Origin: Gluconacetobacter johannae
Lineage (GTDB): Bacteria; Pseudomonadota; Alphaproteobacteria; Acetobacterales; Acetobacteraceae
Assembly (NCBI RefSeq): GCF_025994435.1
Contig: NZ_BAQK01000020.1
Span: 1 to 64,000 of the forward strand
DNA length: 64,000 nucleotides
Direction: 5' to 3'
The notes under the pieces are model-generated. The model worked only from the letters and a program-made list of their open reading frames with translations, made no database searches and was not told the DNA's origin. Positions 41,220 to 49,416 of this stretch are shown piece after piece; the first letter of the stretch is position 1, and each line of letters starts with the position of its first letter. The position numbers and the translations under genes were made by a program.

Positions 41220-41650
41220 TCCTCGTCCTCCTGGCCAAGGCTCTGGCGTCCCATCTGGATGAGATTGCGAAAGCGCTCTTCCGGGCTCATGCCCGCCTGG
41301 AGAACCTTCGTCGCGCCAATGCCGGCCCGATAGAATTCGTTCTCGAAGGTGCCATCGTCCGGCAGGAAGCCGCACTGCCTGAAAGCGCCGATCGTGCCCT
41401 GGGCAACGGAATGCGGGGCGATCAGCACTTCCCCCGCGTCGGTGCTGACCATCCGGACGCTGTCCTGGAACGACCCAGAGCGCGTCATCTGGAGGAAGAT
41501 GCCCTGCGCGTCGGCCGGCAGTCCGGCCGCACTCACCAGGTCTGCGCAGGAATGCCACGGCAGCGCGACCACGCCGTTGGGGGCCGCGAAAAACCGGATG
41601 GCGCGTCCACGCAACTGGCCGGTATAGATAGGGTTGTGCAGGGGCTTCAT
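41216..41650 (-). CDS. Hypothetical protein of the replication operon (144 aa)
   Basis: Not recognised. Begins M-K-P-L-H-N-P-I-Y-T-G-Q-L-R-G and continues with beta-rich sequence (I-R-F-F-A-A-P-N-G-V-V-A-L-P-W-H-S), then an acidic helical C-terminus (G-Q-E-D-E-E). ATGA overlaps on both sides tie it to the prim-pol/RepA operon. It may be a small regulator or DNA-binding accessory factor. Confidence 0.7.
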   Translation of the reverse strand: MKPLHNPIYTGQLRGRAIRFFAAPNGVVALPWHSCADLVSAAGLPADAQGIFLQMTRSGSFQDSVRMVSTDAGEVLIAPHSVAQGTIGAFRQCGFLPDDGTFENEFYRAGIGATKVLQAGMSPEERFRNLIQMGRQSLGQEDEE

Positions 41651-42441
41651 CCGACTGCCCTCCCGGTCAAACGGAACCAGTGCCGGATTGCGGCGTCCAT
41701 CGTCACATCCGCTCTGGCCTTAGCCACAGGCTCGCTCTCGCCCTTTCCGGTCCAGACCGTCATCGCGATCGTCAGAGCGGCAGTCAGTCCATGCTGGAAC
41801 TGGTCGTCAGAACTGTTCTTGCTCTGATGGTAATCGGCCAGCATCACACCCAGCCGGTGAGGCATGACAGTCGCAAGGTCCGGGCCGCGATCCTCGCCGG
41901 CGTAGATTTCATCCAGACGGGAGAATGCTCCTTTGGCGGCGAGCCGGGCGTTCTCCTTTCCGTCCTGCTCGGACATTGCCCCTTGCGAAACCATGTCGTG
42001 GATAAACGTGCCGATGCGTTCGGTAATGCGGTGGATGGCGACGCCTAACGGTAGGCGGTATTCCCGGCACATGTCGGCCATCATGTATCCGGCCCCTTCC
42101 ATGTTGACGCGGGTTTCCCCGTCGATCTGGGCCTTGTATTCCGGCGGCATCGTGGCCCAGATCTTCTCAGCCACCACCTCCGGGCCGATGTCCTTGGGGC
42201 GGTGGTCCATCACGGGCCAATCGTGAACGGCGCTGATGCGCTGGCAGAACTGACGGGCTTGCAAGGCATCCATGGCGCAGGCCAGCGGACAATCCGTGCC
42301 ATCATTGAAAATGGCGGTGGGTAGGTAACGCCCCTCGACCGGGCGAACCCACAGGCAGCGCACAGCATCGGGGGCCAGGGTAGCCGGGTCCGCGATCACG
42401 TCGGGAATCGCGGAGGCGGTGCGATAGGTGCGTTTGCTCAT
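41647..42441 (-). CDS. Hypothetical protein of the replication operon (264 aa)
   Basis: Not recognised. The N-terminus contains a short beta-rich region with paired cysteines (D-C-P-L-A-C), and from residue 115 it is helical (E-Y-R-L-P-L-G-V-A-I-H-R-I-T-E-R-I). The start is set by the ATGA overlap with the preceding gene at 42438. The longer upstream frame crosses that gene and is not used. No enzyme motif is visible. Confidence 0.7.
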   Translation of the reverse strand: MSKRTYRTASAIPDVIADPATLAPDAVRCLWVRPVEGRYLPTAIFNDGTDCPLACAMDALQARQFCQRISAVHDWPVMDHRPKDIGPEVVAEKIWATMPPEYKAQIDGETRVNMEGAGYMMADMCREYRLPLGVAIHRITERIGTFIHDMVSQGAMSEQDGKENARLAAKGAFSRLDEIYAGEDRGPDLATVMPHRLGVMLADYHQSKNSSDDQFQHGLTAALTIAMTVWTGKGESEPVAKARADVTMDAAIRHWFRLTGRAVG

Positions 42442-42662
42442 CGCATAGCCCTCCCGGCCTCGATGGCAGCACTGGCGGCCGCGATCGACGGAAAGAGGAC
42501 CGGCAGCCGGCAACCCGGCATCAGCACACCGACGCGCGGCTCGCCATCGGGGCGGCAGGCATCGGACAGGAGGATCAGGCGGGGCACACTTCCCCCGCTG
42601 CGGACGCACTTCGGGCGCCCGCGCTTTTTCAAGCTCGGCATGGCACTTTTCCGATATGCCAA
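42438..42662 (-). CDS. Small basic protein heading the replication operon (74 aa)
   Basis: Not recognised. A basic N-terminus (M-P-S-L-K-K-R-G-R-P-K from an internal Met at 42641, a plausible alternative start) resembles AT-hook or DNA-binding tails. The rest is short and hydrophobic. It is the first gene of the leftward chain ending with repA, each junction being a 4-bp overlap, and follows a nested palindrome at 42678-42739. Confidence 0.55.
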   Translation of the reverse strand: MAYRKSAMPSLKKRGRPKCVRSGGSVPRLILLSDACRPDGEPRVGVLMPGCRLPVLFPSIAAASAAIEAGRAMR

Positions 42663-42677
42663 CCGCGATTTCTTCTG

Positions 42678-42739
42678 GACGATCGACCCGAAATGGCTCT
42701 ACAAGCTGACCTGTCAGGGGTCAGCTATTTCGGATCGTC
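42678..42739. promoter_or_regulatory. Three nested inverted repeats upstream of the replication operon
   Basis: Coaxial arms: GACGATC (42678-42684) with GATCGTC (42733-42739), CCGAAAT (42688-42694) with ATTTCGG (42727-42733, one shared base), and AGCTGACC (42704-42711) with GGTCAGCT (42719-42726). The block lies between the AlpA-like gene and the replication operon, so it could be an operator, an attenuator or a second replication site. Confidence 0.65.
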
Positions 42740-42777
42740 GGTCTGCGTTATCGCGGCCGGCGATTTCTGTTTCTGGC

Positions 42778-42990
42778 TCAGGGTGTGGCGTGACGCCCCG
42801 TTGCTTCGGCCGCCGTGTGACGGAACGTCCGGCTTGCCAGCCATTCCTCGACATCTTCCTGCCGGTACATGAACTTGCTGCCGATCTTGACGTAGCGGGG
42901 GCCTGTTCCCGCCGCGCGACTGCGCGCCAGTGTCCGCGGGTGAATTTGCAGATAGGTGCAGGTCTGTTCGTTGGTCCAAAGGGGACGCAC
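42778..42990 (-). CDS. AlpA-like helix-turn-helix regulator (70 aa)
   Basis: A short MerR-superfamily HTH protein: L-W-T-N-E-Q-T-C-T-Y-L-Q-I-H-P-R-T-L-A-R, then R-Y-V-K-I-G-S-K-F-M-Y-R-Q-E-D-V-E-E-W-L, the standard HTH_17/AlpA pattern. I choose the GTG at 42990 because a perfect AGGAGG lies six bases upstream; the longer frame from 43044 is less likely. In P4-like elements AlpA activates the integrase or acts as a recombination directionality factor, which fits its place between int and the replication genes. Confidence 0.85.
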   Translation of the reverse strand: MRPLWTNEQTCTYLQIHPRTLARSRAAGTGPRYVKIGSKFMYRQEDVEEWLASRTFRHTAAEATGRHATP

Positions 42991-43097
42991 TGCTTGCCTC
43001 CTTACTTCAAGGCCGCAAGCTACTGCGGCCGGCAAGACAATCATTTATATGACTGAGGGCGACTTCTGAGAGAGGGCTGAAATAGCTTTTTTCATCT

Positions 43098-43832
43098 CTA
43101 TTCTTCCCCCCTTTCATGCTGTCGGAAGCGGCGCGGGAGGCGAGGTGTCGGTGGGCGCATCAGTTTCTGAAATTTTTTGGTGAATAAACTCGTGTCTGAT
43201 CTGTTTATTTTCTGCAAATGATCGAGCCAACCGGATGAGTCGATCCGCTGGTTATTTTCTTTGATTTTTCCGCCCGACGCGAGCCACAGAGCATCACATG
43301 CCTCCCAAGCGGTGGGGTTTTTTTTCCCGATCTGCCTTTTGCGAGCGTCTCGCCACAGAAAGGCACATGCCAGCGCGCAGAGTTCCTTCGCTGACGATCC
43401 ATCAGGGTTAGGATAGGATCGATAATTTCCTTTTCCCTTCTCGATGCGAGTTGCCAAAGCATCGGCTTGAAGTTGCAACTTCTTTAAGAACCGAACAGCG
43501 GCAATCTCGTCATCCAGACAGCTTGGGTCTCCCTGGAGAGGTGGATCATCGCCCGAATCCTCAGGGGGCTTTTGACCGCTGACGTTCTGTTCTTCTGCTG
43601 CAAACCATGAGGATAATTCTGCGCTTTCAAGAGCCTGCAATATCGTCGTGCAGGCGTCGCCGAGAGGCGCCATGCGTTTTCTGAGTTCAGTCCTCTTTAG
43701 CGTCCTTTCCTCAGACATTCTGGCTGCAGCAACTGCTCCCGCAAAAGATCTGATGGTAGTCATCAGCGCCGGTTGAGGTTCATCCAAACCAGAGATGATC
43801 TTCGCGCATAGTTCGATGTGATCGACAGTCAT
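43098..43832 (-). CDS. Hypothetical protein cotranscribed with the integrase (244 aa)
   Basis: Not recognised. The N-terminal half is helical and charged (L-K-R-T-E-L-R-K-R-M-A-P-L). An acidic linker around residues 85-110 follows, and the C-terminal half has a W-R-D-A-R-K-R-Q-I-G-K-K basic segment ending in an Arg-rich tail. Its ATG overlaps the integrase stop by four bases, so both come from one message. The gene appears less GC-rich than neighbouring phage genes. A role in integration control or as accessory cargo is possible. Confidence 0.65.
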   Translation of the reverse strand: MTVDHIELCAKIISGLDEPQPALMTTIRSFAGAVAAARMSEERTLKRTELRKRMAPLGDACTTILQALESAELSSWFAAEEQNVSGQKPPEDSGDDPPLQGDPSCLDDEIAAVRFLKKLQLQADALATRIEKGKGNYRSYPNPDGSSAKELCALACAFLWRDARKRQIGKKNPTAWEACDALWLASGGKIKENNQRIDSSGWLDHLQKINRSDTSLFTKKFQKLMRPPTPRLPRRFRQHERGEE

Positions 43833-45031
43833 TGCACCACCGCTCCCGCCCAAAGATCTAGTGCATCGCGCCGCTCAGTCAGGAATTCCGCCCGCTGATA
43901 GACCGCCGCCACGCCGCTGATCGTGCCGCTGACGTGGTTCAAGATGCGGTCGGCCACATGCGGTGGCACGCCATGGGTGGCCAGCCAGGTCACGCCAGAT
44001 CGCCGGAAATCGTGCAGGCGCCAGTCGGTCAGAGTGATTTTCTGTTCCGCCATCTCTTTCTCGATTGCATTCTTGGCGTAGCTATAGGCGCCGATCGATC
44101 CCTTGGCCCGGCCGGCGAACACGAAGGGGTTGCCTTCGATACGGGGAAGGGCGCGGATGATCTCCCGCACCGGAGCGGACAGGTGGACGACATGCGTCCG
44201 CCCGTTCTTCGCGCGCTCCCGCGGCAGGGTCCAGGTTGTCGGATTCTCCAGGTCGTCCAGCTCCGCCCACCGCATCGACGCGACTTCTTCTCGCCGCTGG
44301 AGCGTCAGCATCAGGACGCGGACATAGGCGCCCAGCGTAGGGGTGATCTTGCCACACGCCTCCCAGATCGCCCGCAATTCGGTCACGGTCAGAACGCGTT
44401 CGCGCGATTGCTCGCGGCCCAGGCGCTCCAGACCCTGGAATGGATTGATGGTCAATTTCTGCCGCTTCACGGCCCAACCATAGGCCGCCCGCGCATAGGC
44501 CAGTGCCCGGTTGGCGGTCACGACACTCTTGGCCTCACGGATCGCATCCAGCGCCTTCACGGCGTCTGCGACGGTGATGCTGCTGGCCGGTTGCTTCCGC
44601 CAGTCGGGGAAGGCCCGCAGGAGCGCAGCCTTGGCCTCGTTCAGGTAGCTTTCCCGCCGCTCGCCTTCGCGGGCTTCTGCCCAACTGGTCGCCAGGGTCT
44701 CGAAGGTGAACGAGGCGTCGGCGGCGGCTACCAACTCGGCCTTCTTCATGGCTTTGCGCTCAGCCATGGGGTCGCCGCCTTTGGCTGCCTCGCCAAGGAC
44801 AGCCCGGGCTTGCGCGCGCGCCTCCTCAATGGTCAGCACCCCGAACGCTCCGAGCGGCACGCGCCGCTTGGCCTTCCCCACCGAATATTGGGCCAGGAAC
44901 ATCTTGCCGCCGGACGAAGATACGCGGAGCCCGAAGCCACGCGTCGTCGTGTCGAAGAACAGCACGTCCTTCTTGTCGGGCGGACAGACGGCCGACTCGA
45001 CGGAACGAAGAGTGAATTTGAAGCCTGCCAT
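43829..45031 (-). CDS. int: Tyrosine-type integrase (P4 family)
   Basis: Site-specific recombinase of 400 residues. The N-terminal DUF4102 arm-binding domain is present (F-F-D-T-T-T-R-G-F-G-L-R-V and L-G-A-F-G-V-L-T-I-E-E-A-R). A SAM-like core-binding domain follows, then the catalytic domain with Arg246 in L-Q-R-R-E-E-V-A-S-M-R-W, His340/Arg343 in L-H-D-F-R-R, His366 in L-N-H-V-S-G and Tyr378 in V-Y-Q-R. The ATG at 45031 matches the family N-terminus; the frame runs on through attR but only by chance. It sits 180 bp inside attR and reads inward, at the end of the element away from the intact tRNA. Confidence 0.95.
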   Translation of the reverse strand: MAGFKFTLRSVESAVCPPDKKDVLFFDTTTRGFGLRVSSSGGKMFLAQYSVGKAKRRVPLGAFGVLTIEEARAQARAVLGEAAKGGDPMAERKAMKKAELVAAADASFTFETLATSWAEAREGERRESYLNEAKAALLRAFPDWRKQPASSITVADAVKALDAIREAKSVVTANRALAYARAAYGWAVKRQKLTINPFQGLERLGREQSRERVLTVTELRAIWEACGKITPTLGAYVRVLMLTLQRREEVASMRWAELDDLENPTTWTLPRERAKNGRTHVVHLSAPVREIIRALPRIEGNPFVFAGRAKGSIGAYSYAKNAIEKEMAEQKITLTDWRLHDFRRSGVTWLATHGVPPHVADRILNHVSGTISGVAAVYQRAEFLTERRDALDLWAGAVVQ

Positions 45032-45061
45032 GCGTGGTGCGCCCGGAATCTGCTGATGTGC

Positions 45062-45089
45062 TGCGGACCCGTAGCGGACCCCGCAGAAC
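45062..45089. repeat. 28-bp arm-type repeat near attR
   Basis: Exact copy of 23951-23978, in the same orientation, lying upstream of the integrase start. Likely an integrase arm site that may also allow control of the int promoter. Confidence 0.7.
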
Positions 45090-45210
45090 GTCTTTCGTTG
45101 TCCGGGAGTGTCATCGAAAGTCTGATGACTTGCAACAAAAATGGCTTCTATCTGCCGATTTTCAGGGGTCCGCGTCCGGCCCTGTCGGGCGCTGTCAGGG
45201 CAGATTTCGA

Positions 45211-45265
45211 GACTCTTAATCAGCGGGTCCAAGGTTCGAGTCCTTGTGCGCCCACCATGGAGCCC
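45211..45265. repeat. attR: attR: 55-bp direct repeat of the tRNA-Lys 3' half
   Basis: Identical to 23850-23904. It carries the anticodon loop, T-arm and CCA but no 5' half, so it is not a functional tRNA. It marks the right boundary of the element. Confidence 0.95.
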
Positions 45266-45357
45266 CCGGAAATCCATCATTTCCCGCTGTCATCCCCACA
45301 GAGCGCAAGCCTGCGGATCCCACAAAGCAAAATGATGCCGTCTGTTTGGCGAACGCG

Positions 45358-45552
45358 CTACGTGCGCTCCGCCAGATCAGCCACTCCATCAAGCCGATCG
45401 GCAATACGCGCGGCCAGGTGTTTCACGTCATCATTGGCCTGCGTGCGGTCCAGCAGGCCCGCCATTTCCTGGACGTCGGCCTGCAACTCGGAAATCAGAA
45501 CCTGGAGTTGCATCCGAACCCCATCGTCGTCTTCGTTCCTGTAACCCGTCAT
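45358..45552 (-). CDS. Small coiled-coil hypothetical protein (64 aa)
   Basis: No family recognised. The sequence is largely one amphipathic helix (L-Q-V-L-I-S-E-L-Q-A-D-V-Q-E-M-A-G-L-L-D). GGGGAG lies seven bases before the ATG. It is the first host gene beyond attR and points toward the integration site. Confidence 0.55.
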   Translation of the reverse strand: MTGYRNEDDDGVRMQLQVLISELQADVQEMAGLLDRTQANDDVKHLAARIADRLDGVADLAERT

Positions 45553-45598
45553 TGCTGTCTCCCCGTTCCAGGCAACTTTTTACGATAGGCCAGCAGCA

Positions 45599-45707
45599 GG
45601 CGAAGGCAAGGGTTTCACCCTTGACCCACCAAAGGGCCAAGCCCTTTGGAAACCCAGAACTTTATGAAACGAATGGGATGCAAGGGCCGAGGCCCTTGCC
45701 GGGTTCC
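45599..45707. repeat. Palindromic intergenic repeat, copy 4
   Basis: Modules in order: CAAGGGTTTCACCCTTG, CCAAAGGGCCAAGCCCTTTGG and CAAGGGCCGAGGCCCTTG, ending at the 3' end of the following leftward gene. Almost identical in plan to the copy at 62428-62547. Confidence 0.8.
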
Positions 45708-45710
45708 ACC

Positions 45711-46811
45711 TTACGAGGCCACCCGTTCGGAAGCCGTATGAAACGGATAATCCGTGTATCCGCGTGCGTCCCCGCCGTAGAAGCGCGCGCGATCATAGCG
45801 GTTCAGCGTCCATCCTTCGCGCAGCCGCGCCGGAAGGTCCGGATTGGCGATAAACGACCGGCCGAACGCCACCAGGTCCGCATCGCCCGACGCCAGAACG
45901 GCCTCGGCGCTGTCACGGGAAAAACCGCCCGCCGCAATGATCGTGCGCGAAAAGCTGCGGCGCAGCACAGCCGCGTCCACGGGATCGGGCTCGGCATCCC
46001 CACCGATCCGGGGCTGCACGATGTGCAGGTAGGCAGTCCCCATGCGGTCCAGCGCCGCGGCGACATAGCCGAATGTCGCATGCCGGTCGCTGTCGGCCAT
46101 CGACCCGTAGGCGCCGCTTGGCGTCAGCCGAACCCCCACGCGGTCCGCCCCCCAGATGTCGATGGCCGCCTGCGTCACCTCCAGCAGAAAGCGCGCGCGG
46201 TTTTCGATCGGGCCGCCATAGTCGTCGGTGCGCCGGTTGGTGCCGTCCTGCAGGAACTGGTCGGGCAGGTAGCCGTTCGCGCCGTGGATCTCCACCCCGT
46301 CGAACCCGGCCGCCAGGGCGCGTTCCGCGCCGCGACGGTAGTCCTCGACGATCAGCGCGATTTCATGCCGTTCCAGCGCCCGGGGCATGTCGAAGGGGAT
46401 CGGCCCCCGCAGCGTCCAGGCCTGACCGTCGGCCCGGATCGCCGAGGGCGCCACCGGGGCCTCGCCATTCGGCTGCAGAGCGCGCGCCGATTGCCGGCCC
46501 ACATGCCACAATTGCTGGAACATCCGGCCCCCCCTGGCGTGCACCGCGTCGGTAATGCTCCGCCAGCCGGCAATCTGCGCGTCGTCATAGATCCCCGGCG
46601 CACGCTCGAACCCGTAGCCCTTCAGCGACACGGGCGTCGCCTCGGTAATCAGCAGCCCGCCTTCGGTCGTGCGCTGGCGGTAGTAGTCCCGCATCAAATC
46701 GTTCGGCAGGTTGCCGGGGCTGGAGCGCATCCGCGTCAGCGGCGCCATCACGACGCGATGCAGAAGCGAGGCCGGGCCGACCCGCATCGGCGTGAACAGA
46801 AGCTGAGACAT
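45711..46811 (-). CDS. Alkene reductase, old yellow enzyme family
   Basis: FMN-dependent ene-reductase reducing activated C=C bonds (NemA/XenA/OPR type). Family features in the 366-residue TIM barrel are M-A-P-L-T-R-M-R-S, Q-L-W-H-V-G-R-Q-S (substrate-binding His), G-V-E-I-H-G-A-N-G-Y-L-P-D-Q-F-L, D-D-Y-G-G-P-I-E-N-R-A-R-F and F-G-R-S-F-I-A-N-P-D-L. The ATG at 46811 is the family start; the upstream extension overlaps the divergent LysR gene. Probably regulated by that LysR protein in response to an electrophile or quinone. Confidence 0.94.
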   Translation of the reverse strand: MSQLLFTPMRVGPASLLHRVVMAPLTRMRSSPGNLPNDLMRDYYRQRTTEGGLLITEATPVSLKGYGFERAPGIYDDAQIAGWRSITDAVHARGGRMFQQLWHVGRQSARALQPNGEAPVAPSAIRADGQAWTLRGPIPFDMPRALERHEIALIVEDYRRGAERALAAGFDGVEIHGANGYLPDQFLQDGTNRRTDDYGGPIENRARFLLEVTQAAIDIWGADRVGVRLTPSGAYGSMADSDRHATFGYVAAALDRMGTAYLHIVQPRIGGDAEPDPVDAAVLRRSFSRTIIAAGGFSRDSAEAVLASGDADLVAFGRSFIANPDLPARLREGWTLNRYDRARFYGGDARGYTDYPFHTASERVAS

Positions 46812-46884
46812 CGAATTCGTCCTTGTCGATCCGGCGAACCGCCCCGAATGGCTCCGCCGCTGGACATGAGCATGCCTATTCCCT

Positions 46885-46937
46885 TGCCAGGCTGGCAGAC
46901 TGCGGGCAGACGTAACGTTTATTCCCAATAGGAATAA
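46885..46937. promoter_or_regulatory. Palindromes in the OYE/LysR divergent promoter
   Basis: TGCCAG-G-CTGGCA (46885-46897) and TTATTCC-N5-GGAATAA (46919-46937) lie in the 128-bp gap. The second fits the T-N11-A LysR-site format and ends two bases before the regulator's ATG, consistent with autorepression. Confidence 0.65.
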
Positions 46938-46939
46938 CC

Positions 46940-47824
46940 ATGGATCGTCTCCAGGCCATGACGTACCTCGTGCGGGTCGTCGAAACGGGTTCGTTCTCGG
47001 CAGCCGCCCGGCAGTTGAACGTGGGCCAGCCGGCGGTGTCCAAAGCGGTGGCGCTGCTGGAACAGCGTCTGGGCGTCCGGCTGCTGCTGCGCTCGACCCA
47101 TGGCCTGACGCCGACCGAGGCCGGCCTGCGCTATGTCGAGGCCGCCACGCGGGCGCTGGAGGAAGCCGACGCGGCCGAACGCGCGGCACGCGGCAGCGGC
47201 GCGGGCCTGGGCGGGCGGCTGCGGATCTCCGCGCCGACCACTTTCGCGCGCCAGAACATCATCCCGCATCTGGGCCGCTTCCTGTCCGCCCACCCGGCCC
47301 TGGAGCTGGAGATCGTGCTGGACGACCGGCGCGTGGATCTGGTGGCGGAAGGGATCGACATGTGCCTGCGCGTCGGCCCGATGGAGGACACCAGCCTCAT
47401 CGCCCGCCAGATCGCGCGGGGACGGCGGTCGGTCATCGCGACGCCGGCCTATTTCGACCGCGCCGGCCGGCCCGGCACGCCGGGCGACCTCGAACGGCAT
47501 GAGGCCCTGATCTATACCCAGGGCCGAGGCACCGCCTGGACGTTCCGGCAGGGGACGCGCGACTGCCCCGTGACGCTGCGCGGGCGCCTGCGCCTCAGCG
47601 CCGCCGAGGGCATCCGCGCGGCGACCCTGGCCGATCTGGGACTGACCATCGCCTCCGACTGGATGTTCGCGCCGGAACTGGAAAGCGGCCGCGTCATGCG
47701 CGTGCTGGAAGACTGGACGCTGCCGCCGATCGACCTGTGGGCGGTCTTTCCCGCAGCCCGGCTGACCAGCGCGAAGGCCCGTGCCTTTACGGAATTTGTC
47801 AGTTCCCTTCTGGCGACATCCTGA
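46940..47824 (+). CDS. LysR-family transcriptional regulator
   Basis: 294-residue regulator. The N-terminal winged HTH is M-D-R-L-Q-A-M-T-Y-L-V-R-V-V-E-T-G-S-F, then A-A-R-Q-L-N-V-G-Q-P-A-V-S-K-A-V-A-L-L-E, and L-L-R-S-T-H-G-L-T-P-T-E-A-G in the wing. The C-terminal periplasmic-binding-like sensor domain begins near L-R-I-S-A-P-T-T-F. Divergent from the ene-reductase gene with palindromes between, it most likely controls that gene. The inducer is unknown. Confidence 0.93.
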   Translation: MDRLQAMTYLVRVVETGSFSAAARQLNVGQPAVSKAVALLEQRLGVRLLLRSTHGLTPTEAGLRYVEAATRALEEADAAERAARGSGAGLGGRLRISAPTTFARQNIIPHLGRFLSAHPALELEIVLDDRRVDLVAEGIDMCLRVGPMEDTSLIARQIARGRRSVIATPAYFDRAGRPGTPGDLERHEALIYTQGRGTAWTFRQGTRDCPVTLRGRLRLSAAEGIRAATLADLGLTIASDWMFAPELESGRVMRVLEDWTLPPIDLWAVFPAARLTSAKARAFTEFVSSLLATS

Positions 47825-47907
47825 ACGCGGCACGCCGCCGGACCACCTCACTGGCGCACGTCACCGAAATGACGTTACACTCGCGCATTGGACAGGAGAT
47901 GGTTTCG

Positions 47908-49299
47908 ATGCGAACAGCGATAACCGCCGTGGCGATGGCGGCGACGATGGCGATCAGCGCCCATGCGGCCCCCATGGAACATCCCCAGGCCGACGCCCAG
48001 GCGCTCGACCTCGCGGAAAAGGCCATCGCGCTGCGGTCGGTCGCGGGGCCGGGGAACCGGACGCCCCAGGTCGCGGCACTCTACAAGGCGGCGCTGGTTG
48101 CGGGCGGTTTTGCCGACCGGGACATCACGATCACGCCCGTCGACGACACGGCCTATCTGATCGCACGCTGGCCGGGCAGCGACCCGTCGCTGAAGCCGCT
48201 GGTCATTTCCGGACATATGGACGTGGTGGAAGCCAAGCCGGCCGACTGGCAGCGCGATCCGTTCAAGCCGGTGGTCGAAAACGGCTATCTGCTCGGCCGA
48301 GGAGCGACGGACATGAAGCTGGACGGCACGCTGGCCATCGCCACGCTGGTCGAACTGAAACGCGAAGGGTATACGCCCCGGCGCGACATCATCATCGAAT
48401 TCTCGGGCGACGAGGAAACGGCGATGAAGACCAGCGCCATCATCGCCGACAAGCTGGCGAATGCCGACCTCGTGCTCAACATCGACGGCGGCGGCGGCGT
48501 TCTGGACGAACATACGGGAAAGCCCGATTATTTCACCTGGACGGGGGCCGAGAAGACCTACGCCGATTTTGAAATGACGGTCACCAATCCGGGGGGCCAC
48601 TCCTCGGAACCGCGCGCCGAAAACGCGATCGACCAACTCGCCGCGGCCCTGCTGCGGATCCAGCACTATCAGTTCAAGCCGGAACTGAACGAGCTGACCC
48701 GCAGCTATTTCCTGAGCGCCGCGAAGTGGGAGCCCGGGAAAATCGGCATCGCGATGCGCGCCTTTGCCGCGAACCCCGCCGACCGGAAGGCCATCGCCAC
48801 CCTGACGGCCGACCCGTCCATGATCGGCAAGATCGGCACCACCTGCGTCGTGACCATGGTCAACGGGGGTCACGCGCTCAATGCGTTGCCGCAACGCGCG
48901 ACCGCCAATATCAACTGCCGCATCTTCCCCGGCCATCCCCGCGCCGCCATCATGGCGGAACTGGAGAAAGTCGCCGCCGACCCGAACGTCCATTTCACCG
49001 ATGTCAGCGCGGGATCGGTCGCCACCGACGCCTCGCCCATGCGCCCCGATTTCATCGCGGCCGTGGACAAGGCGCTGGGTGCGACCTATCCGGGGGTTCC
49101 GGTCTTTCCCAGCATGTCCTCGGGCGCCAGCGACAGCATGTGGTTTCGCAATCGCCACGTCCCCAGCTATGGCGCAAGCCCGCTTTTCATCAAGCAATCC
49201 GAGAATTTCAGCCACGGCCTGAACGAGCGCACGCCGATCGCCGGCATCCCGCTGGCAATTGACTACTACCGGTCGCTGTTCACCAGCCTGTCGCACTGA
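47908..49299 (+). CDS. Exported M20-family metallopeptidase
   Basis: Secreted zinc amino-/carboxypeptidase of 463 residues. The signal peptide runs to about Ala20 (S-A-H-A). Zinc and catalytic motifs are S-G-H-M-D-V-V (His, Asp), G-R-G-A-T-D-M-K-L-D-G (bridging Asp), F-S-G-D-E-E-T-A-M (catalytic Glu pair) and the late N-F-S-H-G-L-N-E-R (final His). The ATG at 47908 has AGGAG nine bases upstream; in-frame codons further upstream overlap the lysR gene. It may act with the M28 peptidase gene downstream in periplasmic peptide turnover. Confidence 0.92.
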   Translation: MRTAITAVAMAATMAISAHAAPMEHPQADAQALDLAEKAIALRSVAGPGNRTPQVAALYKAALVAGGFADRDITITPVDDTAYLIARWPGSDPSLKPLVISGHMDVVEAKPADWQRDPFKPVVENGYLLGRGATDMKLDGTLAIATLVELKREGYTPRRDIIIEFSGDEETAMKTSAIIADKLANADLVLNIDGGGGVLDEHTGKPDYFTWTGAEKTYADFEMTVTNPGGHSSEPRAENAIDQLAAALLRIQHYQFKPELNELTRSYFLSAAKWEPGKIGIAMRAFAANPADRKAIATLTADPSMIGKIGTTCVVTMVNGGHALNALPQRATANINCRIFPGHPRAAIMAELEKVAADPNVHFTDVSAGSVATDASPMRPDFIAAVDKALGATYPGVPVFPSMSSGASDSMWFRNRHVPSYGASPLFIKQSENFSHGLNERTPIAGIPLAIDYYRSLFTSLSH

Positions 49300-49382
49300 G
49301 GCCCTGGACCCGATCATGGATAAAACGACTGGGTTTCCAAAGGGCGACGCCCTTTGGCGGGTTCGTGCAGAGCCCGACCTTC
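49300..49382. repeat. Palindromic intergenic repeat, copy 5 (reverse orientation)
   Basis: Reads GAGGCCCTGGACC..GATCATGG, then TTTCCAAAGGGC...GCCCTTTGGCGGGTTC. It separates the two peptidase genes. Confidence 0.75.
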
Positions 49383-49416
49383 CCGAAAAATCCATACAGA
49401 ACCACGAGAGTGTTTC

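Noticed and set aside
45216..45404. Open frame on the minus strand across attR ending in W-A-H-K-D-S-N-L-G-P-A-D.
   Set aside because: It is the reverse translation of the tRNA-Lys 3' half, a common artefact at tRNA genes; the same holds for the frames over 23752-24009 and 26579-26836.
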